Virus record (IMG/VR): IMGVR_UViG_3300033149_002552
Location: 1-36,594 of that record
From: a virus
Length of the DNA: 36,594 bases
Reading direction: 5' to 3' (one strand)
Within the stretch, counting starts at the first letter, position 1. The number at the start of each line of letters is the position of its first letter. The notes under the pieces are model-generated. The model saw nothing but the letters and a program-made list of their open reading frames with translations. It was not told the origin of the DNA and searched no databases. Both the position numbers and the translations under genes were made by a program. Below are positions 19,990-28,060 of this stretch, in pieces.

Positions 19990-20027
19990 GCGACACCCCT
20001 CCAGGGGCGCTGTTCAAAAGACCGACG
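19976..20027. other. attP: Candidate attP: 52-bp interrupted palindrome at the integrase 3' end
   Basis: 14-bp perfect arms, CGTCGGTCTTTTGA (19976-19989) and its inverse TCAAAAGACCGACG (20014-20027), with an inner CCCC-TCCA-GGGG. The centre is CC (20001-20002), a non-palindromic dinucleotide. Size, symmetry and position next to the gene fit attP of large serine recombinases. The left arm includes the integrase stop codon. There is no T-run, so it is not a typical terminator. Confidence 0.55.
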
Positions 20028-20055
20028 GACGATCATAGATACGAGTTCCGCTTGT

Positions 20056-20088
20056 AGGGCCACGAGGCGATCCGTGGCCCTCGGTCTA
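20056..20088 (+). terminator. Hairpin after the integrase gene, weak terminator
   Basis: AGGGCCACG (20056-20064) pairs with CGTGGCCCT (20073-20081) across an 8-base loop. It is followed by CGGTCTATT, only moderately T-rich. Likely the end of the repressor-integrase transcript, though the tail is weak. Confidence 0.5.
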
Positions 20089-20227
20089 TTATGGGCGTTT
20101 CTCTGAGCCTGTCAAGCAGGCGGCAGGGGGGGGCCAAAACAGCTCCCACTTTACAGTAATATCCGTAAATATATCCCCATAACGGAAATGTATAGTAAAC
20201 TCGTAGCAAAACTCGTGTCCTTGGCTA

Positions 20228-20256
20228 TTGACAAATGTATAGCAATATGCTATACT
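20228..20256 (+). promoter_or_regulatory. Promoter overlapped by a 19-bp palindromic operator
   Basis: TTGACA (20228-20233), 17-bp spacer, TATACT (20251-20256). GTATAGCA-ATA-TGCTATAC (20237-20255) is perfectly symmetric and fills the spacer and most of the -10, so a bound protein would block the polymerase. A half-site-like ATGTATAG repeats at about 20187. It drives the genes at 20299 and 20712. Confidence 0.78.
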
Positions 20257-20298
20257 GTAGTCAGGAATGAGGGGCACGGAAACACAAGGAGACAGCAG

Positions 20299-20652
20299 AT
20301 GAACATCCAGAGAAAACTCAGTAACGGAAACTGGACGGACGCAGAAGACGCCGACTACTACATCAGCAAGGCGCTAGACAGAGAGCCGATGCAAGCCCCA
20401 TGGTTCAATCGAGAGCCTCTCACAGACAAGGCCCAGGTGCTGGATTATCTGGCTAACGGCGAAACCCTCAAATACGATGATGAGTGGTACGAAATGTTGA
20501 GAGACGCAGACGCAGCGAAGTGGCAGCCGAAACCGCGCCGAGTCATAGAGATGGTACGATGCGATTGTGGGCACAGCGTCCCGGCAGGCATGGTAATGTC
20601 ATCCTCGCAGGGAACTTGCTGCCCAGACTGCTACGACCTGATGAGCGACTAA
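20299..20652 (+). CDS. Hypothetical protein with C-terminal zinc ribbon
   Basis: A 117-residue protein from ATG 20299, after AAGGAGACAGCAG. The N-terminal two thirds are acidic and helical (TDAEDADYYISKALDREPMQ; VLDYLANGETLKYDDEWYEM). The C terminus has CDCGHSVPAGM...GTCCPDCYDLMSD, a small ribbon seen at the ends of other phage proteins. Expressed from the operator-controlled promoter just upstream. Function unknown; could be an early regulator or anti-host protein. Confidence 0.7.
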   Translation: MNIQRKLSNGNWTDAEDADYYISKALDREPMQAPWFNREPLTDKAQVLDYLANGETLKYDDEWYEMLRDADAAKWQPKPRRVIEMVRCDCGHSVPAGMVMSSSQGTCCPDCYDLMSD

Positions 20653-20711
20653 CCGCCACCAGCGGAACCCAATAACGGGAACCATCGCAGGGACATCCAT
20701 AGGAGGGAATC

Positions 20712-21107
20712 ATGCCAAAACGACAGGTGAACATCAGGGTCAGCGACGGGACATGGGAGAAGCTCCGCTCACTCACGGGGCGATACGGGACTCAGGCAGA
20801 GGCAGTGGCGGTGGCGATTGATAGGCTGTATCAGGCAGAGATCACAGAGGAGGAGACGGTGGACTGGACGAAACGAGTTGGAGAGCTGCAACAGTTGGCA
20901 CGGGATTTCCACAACAACGGGTCTAATGGCACGACGGTGGACGACTACCCCACGCCAGAGGCATACGTAGACGACCTGGTGACGTGGATTATCCAGTGCC
21001 AGGATGTCACGCCAGAGTCGGACGGGCTAGAGATCAGCGAGGGGCCGAACACGCTGGACAAGGACGACATCCGCGTCATCCGCGATGAGCTAGAGCGATA
21101 CGTCTAG
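20712..21107 (+). CDS. Ribbon-helix-helix regulator-like protein
   Basis: A 131-residue protein. Residues 1-40 (KRQVNIRVSDGTWEKLRSLT, GTQAEAVAVAIDRLYQ) fit a ribbon-helix-helix DNA-binding fold with the beta strand QVNIRV. The rest is acidic and may be a partner-binding domain. ATG follows AGGAGGGAATC. It may bind the 19-bp palindrome upstream. No toxin gene is adjacent, so a toxin-antitoxin pair is not supported. Confidence 0.68.
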   Translation: MPKRQVNIRVSDGTWEKLRSLTGRYGTQAEAVAVAIDRLYQAEITEEETVDWTKRVGELQQLARDFHNNGSNGTTVDDYPTPEAYVDDLVTWIIQCQDVTPESDGLEISEGPNTLDKDDIRVIRDELERYV

Positions 21108-21164
21108 CAAGGGAAAGCACGGCCCCAGCCGCGCAACCGGGACCGTGCCCAAGGAGGGAGAGAG

Positions 21165-21200
21165 CCTGGCGGGGCGTCTCAGCACCCGCCAGGTCTTGTT
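21165..21200 (+). terminator. Terminator for the rightward pair; also sits at the end of the late operon
   Basis: CCTGGCGGG (21165-21173) pairs with CCCGCCAGG (21185-21193), followed by TCTTGTT on the + strand. A second, imperfect hairpin (GCACGG at 21118-21123 with CCGTGC at 21144-21149) precedes it. It lies between the convergent 20712 gene and the last late gene (stop at 21199). Confidence 0.65.
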
Positions 21201-21516
21201 ATGTGTTCAAGCCCAGGTACTTTTTCCCGAAATCGTTCACGAAGTTTGCGCCCCGTCCGATGAGCAACCCCGTGTTGACCACTCCGAACCATGCCGGATT
21301 AGCGACCGCTCCCAGCATGTCCCTGAGCAGGTCGGCATTGTAGGCAAACGCGAACGTCAGGCCTACCACCGCTGATATGTATTTCAGCGGCTTGATGGTA
21401 TCCAGCGTGGGCCATTTCTTTTTCGCCAGATCAATCCACGAGGCAAAAAAGTATTCCGTGAAAGCCTCGGCCAGGAAGGCCAGGGCCAGTACTACCAGGT
21501 ACGGTTTTAGATCCAT
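21199..21516 (-). CDS. Holin-like membrane protein
   Basis: A 105-residue protein with two or three hydrophobic spans (about residues 4-27, 44-63 and a weaker one near 75-90), a short start and a charged end (GKKYLGLNT). It has a very strong ribosome site (GGAGGTGACAG). It is the last gene of the late operon, after an XhlA-like protein and a lipoprotein, as expected for a holin that permeabilises the membrane. Holins are poorly conserved, so the call rests on size, topology and context. Confidence 0.65.
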   Translation of the reverse strand: MDLKPYLVVLALAFLAEAFTEYFFASWIDLAKKKWPTLDTIKPLKYISAVVGLTFAFAYNADLLRDMLGAVANPAWFGVVNTGLLIGRGANFVNDFGKKYLGLNT

Positions 21517-21534
21517 TCTGTCACCTCCAAGTGT

Positions 21535-21735
21535 CTAAACCTTCACAATCATCGGCAGTTCCAGCCACGCGTCGGCGCATGGAGTGCCCCAATCTGGCGG
21601 AACCGAAACCTCCGTCGGCCAGAAGACCGGCTCAGGATTGCAGGTCGCCGTCGACGTAGGCCCAGGCGTAGGCGTCGGATAACAGGCCACGAGGCAGAGA
21701 AGCGCAAGCAAAAGAGGCGCAGCGAGTCTCCTCAC
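21535..21735 (-). CDS. Small Thr/Pro-rich lipoprotein in the lysis cassette
   Basis: A 66-residue protein from GTG 21735 (GTGA overlap with the XhlA-like gene). Signal peptide with lipobox LVAC (LLLALLCLVAC, Cys 18), then YPTPTPGPTSTATC, a second Cys near residue 53 and a tail LELPMIVKV resembling Chloroflexota C-terminal tails. Its place suits an Rz1-like spanin partner, but its topology (extracytoplasmic lipoprotein in a probable monoderm) could mean another role. Confidence 0.6.
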   Translation of the reverse strand: MRRLAAPLLLALLCLVACYPTPTPGPTSTATCNPEPVFWPTEVSVPPDWGTPCADAWLELPMIVKV

Positions 21736-21995
21736 TTCTGCGTCCCCAGGACGGTGGCGGCTATACTTCCGATTATGATCCCCACGCGCTCGATCCACCT
21801 GTCCTGTCTCGCGCTGCTTTTGAGCGTGGAGGTTTCCGTTTCTAGGACAGTGACGCGGTTGCCCATCCCCTCCCTCTCCTTGTCGCCGTTGTCAAGTCGC
21901 TGGCAAATAGTAGCCATCTTTTTGTTCATGCTTGCGACGGTCGTGTCGATTCTGATCAGCATGTCGTGGTCGGTGAGGTCTGGTTGTGCTGTCAT
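21732..21995 (-). CDS. XhlA-like lysis protein
   Basis: An 87-residue protein: charged N-terminal helix (DHDMLIRIDTTVASMNKKMA), coiled coil (VTVLETETSTLKSSA) and a C-terminal hydrophobic anchor (VGIIIGSIAATVLG, about 71-84). This is the layout of phage XhlA/hemolysin-related lysis accessories that sit next to a holin. The TGA overlaps the GTG of the lipoprotein. Confidence 0.72.
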   Translation of the reverse strand: MTAQPDLTDHDMLIRIDTTVASMNKKMATICQRLDNGDKEREGMGNRVTVLETETSTLKSSARQDRWIERVGIIIGSIAATVLGTQK

Positions 21996-22004
21996 TGAGT
22001 GCTC

Positions 22005-22517
22005 CTATGCCTGAATTGCTAGGACTGCCAGTTGTCTCATCATGATGGTCACCGTGTCCGTCCCTATCAAGCGCCGCCCTTGAAACGTGACGGTATGATT
22101 CCCTGCCGCTACGCCGGTGAATTGGCCGAGAATTGCAATTGGCGTCATCCGAGAGGCGGGCGCGCCGATATATCCCGTCGAATTGCCGCTAGTGGTCCCG
22201 TCCATCCGCGTGCGCATTTCCACCACTGAGTTGCGCGCCACGTTGGTATTGAACCGCGCGCGGCCTATGCAAATCAACGTTGCAGTCTTTCCCGTTGGCA
22301 CGGTCACGGAGACCGATATGTTAGGATCATTTTCAAAGACGGTCGCCGCCGCCGAGATCGCCCAGTTTGCCGCGCTTGCATCAAAGCCGACGTCGTACAG
22401 GATTAGCCCGTCCAGGATAGCGTCAGCAACCCCACCTTCAGCTGTCTCCAAGTGCGAGAGCCGCGCCTGGAGTGCCGCTATCTCTTCTAGCAGCCGCTCC
22501 TCGATCAAGCTAGACAT
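22005..22517 (-). CDS. Distal tail protein, probable fibre or tip component
   Basis: A 170-residue protein from ATG 22517, overlapping the previous stop by 8 bases. An N-terminal coiled coil (IEERLLEEIAALQARLSHLE) is followed by a beta-rich, Gly/Thr-rich domain (about 60-160), suggesting a trimeric adhesin with a short stalk. It is the last structural gene before lysis, the usual place of host-recognition proteins. No specific family recognised. Confidence 0.58.
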   Translation of the reverse strand: MSSLIEERLLEEIAALQARLSHLETAEGGVADAILDGLILYDVGFDASAANWAISAAATVFENDPNISVSVTVPTGKTATLICIGRARFNTNVARNSVVEMRTRMDGTTSGNSTGYIGAPASRMTPIAILGQFTGVAAGNHTVTFQGRRLIGTDTVTIMMRQLAVLAIQA

Positions 22518-23574
22518 TCTCCATACCCACCTTCCAGGTAGTGCCTTTCTCGGAAACGTTGACACCGACTTCCATCGCCTTGACCGTGCCCTCGTAATCC
22601 AGGAACTTGGCCGTGCAGAGGTCGCCCAGGAAGTAATCCTTGCCGAACATGCAGCCCGCGATCTGTATCACGTCGAAAGTCAGCCGTTGGCGTGGCTTGC
22701 CTTCGTCCAGGACAATGTCCCCCACGTCGTCCAGTCCATCGTCGGGCGTGTTTCGCGCGTCTTTGAATGACTCGATCCGATTGATGGGAGAATCGTCAAT
22801 CAGGCTTGCATCCGTGCGCCAGGACGTTGTCCGATCCGTGCCTGCTCCCTGGCCAGCTACCAGCACCGCGTTGACCTCGTTAGAGCGGGGATAGTAGAGC
22901 CGTGGCCGCGCCATGTTGCCGCGCTCCAGGGTGAAGATAACGGAGGCGCTCCGATCCGTCCCGAGCTGCCCGTTGTACCAGCGGAACTCATACGTTGCCG
23001 CGCCGGTGCCAACTACGGCAAAGTCACCGCCTCCGATACGGGCTATGTCCTGACAGACTGAGAGTACTTTCTTCCGAGAACGACTCAGCTTGATCGTGTT
23101 GCCCGTGGTTGCATCGGCCTGCATACTGAGGTCTGCGATAGCGCGAGCCCCCGCGCCTGGCCCGCACTGCTCGTTCACCCAGGCCTTGCAGATGGTCTCA
23201 GCTTTGCCCGACTTGCGCCCGCCGGATGAGCCCGCGGCCGCTTCCACGATGCGCCTGTCCAGCAGGTGGTTATACCCTGGCCCGCTGGACTCGAACATAA
23301 GCGCGCCCTTCTCTGTCACATAGTAGTCGGGGTTCCGGTGAAAGGCCTCGAACTCCTTCCGCCAGTCGATGCCATGCTCCAGGTCACGCCACCAGAACTC
23401 GAGCTGACCATCAAGAGCGAAGGACGCACACTTGGCGTCGTTCCCATCCAGGCGTAGAGCATAGGCCCCCTTCGTGTTCACTCGTTGCACGAACGAGAAC
23501 CCCGCGAAATGGTCTATGATTTCGGACAGTGAGCCGTCAGCCTTTTTGAGCCGGATTTGCCACAGAACGCTCAT
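22510..23574 (-). CDS. Tail hub/baseplate-type protein (Gp37-like)
   Basis: A 354-residue protein. It resembles the siphovirus ReqiPepy6 Gp37-like group: beta-rich N terminus (WQIRLKKADGSLSEIIDHF), the motif SGPGYNHLLDRRIVE, then a region with LSRSRKKVLSVCQDIARIGG and alternating strands. Such proteins cap the tail after Dit, near the tip. It lies after the collar-domain protein and before the fibre-like gene. The exact role in the tip is inferred. Confidence 0.7.
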   Translation of the reverse strand: MSVLWQIRLKKADGSLSEIIDHFAGFSFVQRVNTKGAYALRLDGNDAKCASFALDGQLEFWWRDLEHGIDWRKEFEAFHRNPDYYVTEKGALMFESSGPGYNHLLDRRIVEAAAGSSGGRKSGKAETICKAWVNEQCGPGAGARAIADLSMQADATTGNTIKLSRSRKKVLSVCQDIARIGGGDFAVVGTGAATYEFRWYNGQLGTDRSASVIFTLERGNMARPRLYYPRSNEVNAVLVAGQGAGTDRTTSWRTDASLIDDSPINRIESFKDARNTPDDGLDDVGDIVLDEGKPRQRLTFDVIQIAGCMFGKDYFLGDLCTAKFLDYEGTVKAMEVGVNVSEKGTTWKVGMENV

Positions 23575-23577
23575 CGG

Positions 23578-24852
23578 TTAGGTTATCCTCTGGATGTAGC
23601 ATAGTGCATACCACGGCGGCATGATGTCCTGAGAAGCAGAGCCGCCAGAACCGGTGACGCCCAAAGAAACCGGTATATCAGCCGCTGTCGCCACTAAACA
23701 GTCCTCGTCTGAGCCGCTTGTTACTCCCTGGGCAGACTGCCGCACGACTGCTAAGCTCCCCGGCCCATGCGTGTGCGCCAGGTTCTTCCACGTATTCCCA
23801 CCCGATGCATCCGGATTCTGATAGCCACCGCCCGAGCCCGCGCCATACACGAAGCGGTTACGGAGATTCGGCGTGCCATTCGTACCGTCGCAGAGCTGCC
23901 AGTTTGCAGGGATATCCACTACCGCGCCAGACCAGATGATGATCCCGCCCACGGGGATATTGCCGCCTGGCAGGTTACTATTCACCCAGCCCTTCGTGGC
24001 TATGTCCGCGTCGGCGCTTGGATCCGCGACCTGCGCCCGTCCGCTGCCGTCACGAACCATCATCTTGCTGGCAGTCGGAGCAGAGACCGCGCCGTGAGCC
24101 GTGGTCAGGTTAATGTGAGCATCAAGCTCGGCCTGCGTTGCCATGTCCGCCCCGCACTTAACCGCCGTCGCCGCCCCGTCCGCTAGCTCATTCGTGTCTA
24201 TCCCGCCGGCCTTCACCCTGAGCGCGTCGGCGTTGGTCTCAATTGTGCTGTCATCCACGTTCACACTGAGAGCAGAACCCGCGCCGCCTGATAGGCCGTC
24301 ACCGGCGATGGAAGCGTCTAGCATGTTCTCGTCCACTTTCGTGGCGAAATGACAGAAAGCCCGCTCATCGGTCAAGCCGCTGATGTTGCCTGCGTCGTCT
24401 ACCACGAACTGCGCGAGGGAGATCTCCCAGACGGTGTTGTCAGTCTGAGTCAAAGCGGGGGGATCTGCCTGCGTGCCCTGCTTCACCGCCAGACGCGTTG
24501 TGTACTGAGTGCCTACGCCGCCCGTCCAGTCACACCGCAAGATGACGCGGTCTTTTCGAGTCGTACCGCCCGCCGCACTTGCCACGGTGAGGCGGTTGGA
24601 AACCGTATTCCAATGCCCCTTCCCCTTGATGCAAGCCGCGCCGGTGTCAACGTCCACCTTGTTAACCACATCCGGGTCGGTGACCTCTAGCTCATTCCAG
24701 ACCTCGGGAAGGACACCCTCAGACGCGCCGCTCATCTGGGCAAAGACCATCTCCCACCATTGATCCCACTCTGCGGACGTGTAGGGCCGTCCGTCTCCTA
24801 CCTGCGGGCCCGGGTCAGTTGTGTCAGGCCACGGAAAGCTTAATTCGGCCAA
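23578..24852 (-). CDS. Tail protein with collar domain
   Basis: A 424-residue protein from TTG 24852, preceded by AGGAGGTGGCAAA. The C-terminal third is a tail-collar domain (PVGGIIIWSGAVVDIPANWQ; CDGTNGTPNLRNRFVYGAGS; DIMPPWYALCYIQ). Upstream are beta-rich, Asp/Thr/Ala-rich repeats (NVDDSTIETNADALRVKAGG; DGSGRAQV). Collar domains usually cap a fibre or bind receptor or assembly chaperone. The frame is open upstream to 24987 but would overlap the Dit gene. Confidence 0.82.
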   Translation of the reverse strand: MAELSFPWPDTTDPGPQVGDGRPYTSAEWDQWWEMVFAQMSGASEGVLPEVWNELEVTDPDVVNKVDVDTGAACIKGKGHWNTVSNRLTVASAAGGTTRKDRVILRCDWTGGVGTQYTTRLAVKQGTQADPPALTQTDNTVWEISLAQFVVDDAGNISGLTDERAFCHFATKVDENMLDASIAGDGLSGGAGSALSVNVDDSTIETNADALRVKAGGIDTNELADGAATAVKCGADMATQAELDAHINLTTAHGAVSAPTASKMMVRDGSGRAQVADPSADADIATKGWVNSNLPGGNIPVGGIIIWSGAVVDIPANWQLCDGTNGTPNLRNRFVYGAGSGGGYQNPDASGGNTWKNLAHTHGPGSLAVVRQSAQGVTSGSDEDCLVATAADIPVSLGVTGSGGSASQDIMPPWYALCYIQRIT

Positions 24853-24863
24853 TTTGCCACCTC

Positions 24864-25757
24864 CTAGATGCCAAGATACCTCGTATTGAACTGGATGCTC
24901 ACCTGCGAATTGCTGGTGCCGCCGGTGAACGTAATGTGAAGCGTGTTCTGTCCGCCCATCGCCTCGCAGTGGGGAGCGATATGCCACGTTGCTATGTCCG
25001 AGTCCGTGGTCAGATCGGCGACGTCCGTATTGTCCGTACTACTCTCGACCGTCTTCTCCCCATAGATCAGGTCAATCGTAACCGTTTCGCCCGCTGCGAT
25101 GGTGTGCCCGTCGAAGTCTAATTTCTCATCGGTGGTCTCGTTTTCGATGAGCAAATCTGTGCACGGGCCAACGACGGTGATTATCGGGTAGACCTCCCAC
25201 GTGCCGGTGTATTGTTTCGTCTCTGTTACATCCACGGAGCCTGCACCGAACCCAGCAGGGAAGGCCAGGGGGAACGACCAGAGACTGGAGCCGCTAGGCA
25301 CGCTGTAGCCCCACAAGATAGCGGTCGGGTCGTAGAACTCAGGATTCTTGGAGGCTATCAATTGCACGGCGTAGGCCTCTGTGACGCCCCGCTGTAGAGG
25401 CATGGTCAGTCCGGCCATGTAGCGTACATTGAGCCGCCGCGTGTCACCAGTTGGGAGTACCGCGTCCAGGTGAAGAGGATCTCCTGTGGGCGCGTTAAAC
25501 ATCTGGATAAGCGCCTGTCTAGCGGCCCAGGACTCATCGGACTCATAGTCGCTCTCTAGTCGCAACGTCACCACGCGAGGGGAAAGTTTGGCGTGTGTCT
25601 GCGTCGCCCCGTGCTGGTGGGGTCCCGAGATGTGAGTCCGCTGCACGGGAGCCATGCCCAGGCCGTCATGCTGTACCACGCACAGGTGGGCGGGGTAGTA
25701 GAGCGGAACGGAATCGCCCGCGTCGTTTCGGATTGTGAACTTCTCTCTCGTTGGCAT
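24864..25757 (-). CDS. Distal tail protein (Dit-like)
   Basis: A 297-residue phage tail family protein, placed directly after the tape measure. N-terminal segment about 40-135 (RVVTLRLESDYESDESWAAR; LNVRYMAGLTMPLQRGVTEA) fits Dit proteins, followed by AVQLIASKNPEFYDP, a recurring motif, and a galectin-like C-terminal beta domain (about 170-297; YPIITVVGPCTDLLIENETT). It would form the ring at the tail tip to which the hub attaches. Confidence 0.82.
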   Translation of the reverse strand: MPTREKFTIRNDAGDSVPLYYPAHLCVVQHDGLGMAPVQRTHISGPHQHGATQTHAKLSPRVVTLRLESDYESDESWAARQALIQMFNAPTGDPLHLDAVLPTGDTRRLNVRYMAGLTMPLQRGVTEAYAVQLIASKNPEFYDPTAILWGYSVPSGSSLWSFPLAFPAGFGAGSVDVTETKQYTGTWEVYPIITVVGPCTDLLIENETTDEKLDFDGHTIAAGETVTIDLIYGEKTVESSTDNTDVADLTTDSDIATWHIAPHCEAMGGQNTLHITFTGGTSNSQVSIQFNTRYLGI

Positions 25758-25759
25758 TG

Positions 25760-27778
25760 CTATACCGCCATTTGTAGTAGTTTCACGGTGTCTTTGAGAG
25801 TGGCTTCGCTCTCAGACTTGGCATATGTCACCCCGCCCAAGTTTATAATGGTCGTATCGCCTTCGGCCCTCTTGGGGTCAAAGAAGTCAGGTCTCCACGT
25901 CTCCATGTAACCTCCCATGAAGCCCGTTGGTTTCTCTCCTGCCGTCTTCTCGCCTATCGTGGGAGCCACGAAGCCCGTACCCTTGCCGCCGATTTGTGTT
26001 AGCTGCTTGGCTATGTCAACGACTTCCGACTTCATCTCCTTCGTCGCTTCCAACAGGGACACGAACTTCGGAAGCTCCTCAGACGTCAATTGTCTCATGG
26101 CGCTAGAGATGCCCCTCAGGCCATACTCAAACGGCGTCGGAGAGCCAGGAGTCAGCCAGTCGGGTATACTGATTCTGTCCAGCCAATCCTTGAGCTTTTT
26201 CAGCTTGTCAGTCACCCAGCCGATGGCCTTCTTCACTCCATCAAGCCCGCCCGCCAGCTTGTCCATTTTCCCCTTGAGTCCGTCAACCAGAGGGGCCACG
26301 CTGTCATTGACCAGATCGTATAGCTTCCCGAACCATTCCCACACGGTTTTGAGGGCTGGTTGTAGAACGTTCTGCCAGAGTCCAGCTAGAGCGGTCACAG
26401 CCAGGGTCAGGGCCACGTCCATGATGTCTGCTACAAGCCGAAAGACGGGCAAGAGGTATTCGTCTATGAAAGCCCATACATCCTTGATAGCTGGCAGAAG
26501 CGTTTCACTCCAGAACGTTGTCAGAGTGGCAAGCGCTTCGGTCAACGTCTCTTGCAGCCAGGTTTTTAGGGTCTCGAATATCGGTTCTAGTTTCTGCTCC
26601 CAGACTTCGGTGAGCAGCGTCCGCATCCCCATAAAGTCGGTTTCCCAGGCTTTCGCCAGGAGTGCCACGGCGGCCCCAATCGCTGCGATGGGGATTAGGA
26701 CAGGGGCCAGAGCTGTGATTGTCGCCACTGCTGCCGTTGCTGCCCCAGCGGCCCAGGTGACGAAAGCGGGCACGACGGTGACAAGTAGCATGGTAGCAAG
26801 CCCAGCCAGGATGGGAGTAAGGTTATCCTGGATGAATCCCCAAATCGCCACGAAAGTCGGTTGCAGGTCAGTCTTCCAGTAATCGACCATGGCCGTGATT
26901 GCCGGTAGAAGCTGGTCATTCCAGAATGACGTCAGCTTGCCGATTGCCTCGGGGAGCTTCTCCTTGATCCACGTCTCCACATCCGGCCCGTACTTGGTCG
27001 CCAAGTCTCCAAAGACGCTCATCACCTTGTCCATGATCGGCAAGAACGCCCGCCCTAGAAGGTCTTTCAAGTTCGCGGCGGTCGCCTGGATCCGAGCCAT
27101 TGACGCGGCGGAGGTGTCGCCTTGCTCTCCGACTTTCGCCATGGTGATAGCGGCTTGCTCCATAGTGGCCGTCATGAAGGCTTCTTCGCGCGTCAGGCCC
27201 TCCGTGGCCGCCATTAGCTCTTCTATGCGGCCTCTAACTTTACCGCTGCTTATTCCAAAAGAGTCTAATCTTGGAATTGAGGTATTCGCGAGGAGAAGTG
27301 CAAAGTTTTCCATGCTCGACGTCGCATCTTCACCCATGGCGCTGCCCAACTGCGTGGCGACTTCGGCCAGATTCGCGGCTTCCTCTGCACTGGAGGCCAG
27401 CCCCATCGCCATGAACTTGTTACCGGCCTGCATCAAGTCTGCGTCACTGACCATGCTGCGTGTAGCTTCTCGGAGGCTGTCCAGCGCGGTCACACCATCG
27501 GTGCCGATAGACTCTGCCAGCTTGTCGAAGGTCCCGCGCACCTGGTCAACTTTGGCAGAGTCAATCGCCAACTTGGTGATACCGGCCACAAGCACAGTCA
27601 CGCCAGCGGCAGCCCCGACCATACCTACCTTCAGGGCTGTACCCAGGCCCGTCCTGATCTTCTTGCCAACCTTCTTGGCCCAGGTCTCGGTGTCTGTCTC
27701 GCTCTTTTTGAGTGTCTTGTCCAGACCCTTGCGGTCGCCAGTTAGGTATACAACCGCGTCAGCGAGTTTTATGCTCAA
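25760..27778 (-). CDS. Tape measure protein
   Basis: A 672-residue protein, the longest on the map. It starts with LADAVVYLTGDRKGLDKTLK and a coiled stretch, then a hydrophobic segment (VGMVGAAAGVTVLVAGI). A long helical core with SIPRLDSFGISSGKVRGRIE follows, and hydrophobic helices about 315-375. Repeated Trp-containing helices (FWSETLLPAIKDVWAFIDEY) end it. It fixes tail length and is injected with DNA. The TTG start overlaps the TGA of the chaperone extension (TTGA). Confidence 0.9.
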   Translation of the reverse strand: MSIKLADAVVYLTGDRKGLDKTLKKSETDTETWAKKVGKKIRTGLGTALKVGMVGAAAGVTVLVAGITKLAIDSAKVDQVRGTFDKLAESIGTDGVTALDSLREATRSMVSDADLMQAGNKFMAMGLASSAEEAANLAEVATQLGSAMGEDATSSMENFALLLANTSIPRLDSFGISSGKVRGRIEELMAATEGLTREEAFMTATMEQAAITMAKVGEQGDTSAASMARIQATAANLKDLLGRAFLPIMDKVMSVFGDLATKYGPDVETWIKEKLPEAIGKLTSFWNDQLLPAITAMVDYWKTDLQPTFVAIWGFIQDNLTPILAGLATMLLVTVVPAFVTWAAGAATAAVATITALAPVLIPIAAIGAAVALLAKAWETDFMGMRTLLTEVWEQKLEPIFETLKTWLQETLTEALATLTTFWSETLLPAIKDVWAFIDEYLLPVFRLVADIMDVALTLAVTALAGLWQNVLQPALKTVWEWFGKLYDLVNDSVAPLVDGLKGKMDKLAGGLDGVKKAIGWVTDKLKKLKDWLDRISIPDWLTPGSPTPFEYGLRGISSAMRQLTSEELPKFVSLLEATKEMKSEVVDIAKQLTQIGGKGTGFVAPTIGEKTAGEKPTGFMGGYMETWRPDFFDPKRAEGDTTIINLGGVTYAKSESEATLKDTVKLLQMAV

Positions 27779-28060
27779 AGTTTCACTCCCATCGTGCCCA
27801 GCATTGTATCAGCGCTCACCTGCCTCCGCCTCGTTCCCCGTCCCATCATCTCTGCGTATGCGTTCATGATCTGCACGGCCAGGACGCGCGACTCCCAGCG
27901 TTTGCGCCTGACGTAGCTGCGTTCTAGCAGCGACAGGGTAAGCGGGTCAAACTCATCATCCCACCGGCCCCAGGCGTGTAAGGCTAGCTCTGCTCTGTCG
28001 GTTCGCTCTTCGAGCCAAGACTCATCAAGCCCCCGAGCTTGCCCACTAGCCCCCCAAAAG
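27775..28060 (-). CDS. Tail assembly chaperone, -1 frameshift extension
   Basis: The -1 frame of the chaperone gene is open from the slippery run to the TGA that overlaps the tape measure start. It encodes about 90 residues (for example WLEERTDRAELALHAWGRWD, then SLLERSYVRRKRWESRVLAV) with no start codon near its beginning. Candidate slip sites are TTTTGGGGGGC (28059-28049) and CGGGGGC (about 28035-28029). This is the lambda G/GT arrangement. The shift itself is inferred. Confidence 0.7.

Noticed and set aside
19976-20027. Rho-independent terminator for the integrase gene
   Set aside because: The palindrome has no T-run on either side and includes the stop codon; attP is the better explanation, and another hairpin follows at 20056.
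20712-21107. Toxin-antitoxin pair with the neighbouring gene
   Set aside because: The ribbon-helix-helix protein has no recognisable toxin beside it; the upstream gene looks like a zinc-ribbon protein with no toxin signature.
25917-27869. Long + strand frames (321 and 326 residues) opposite the tape measure gene
   Set aside because: They mirror the minus-strand codons of a well-supported tape measure and are Ser/Ala/Pro-biased, a usual antisense shadow.
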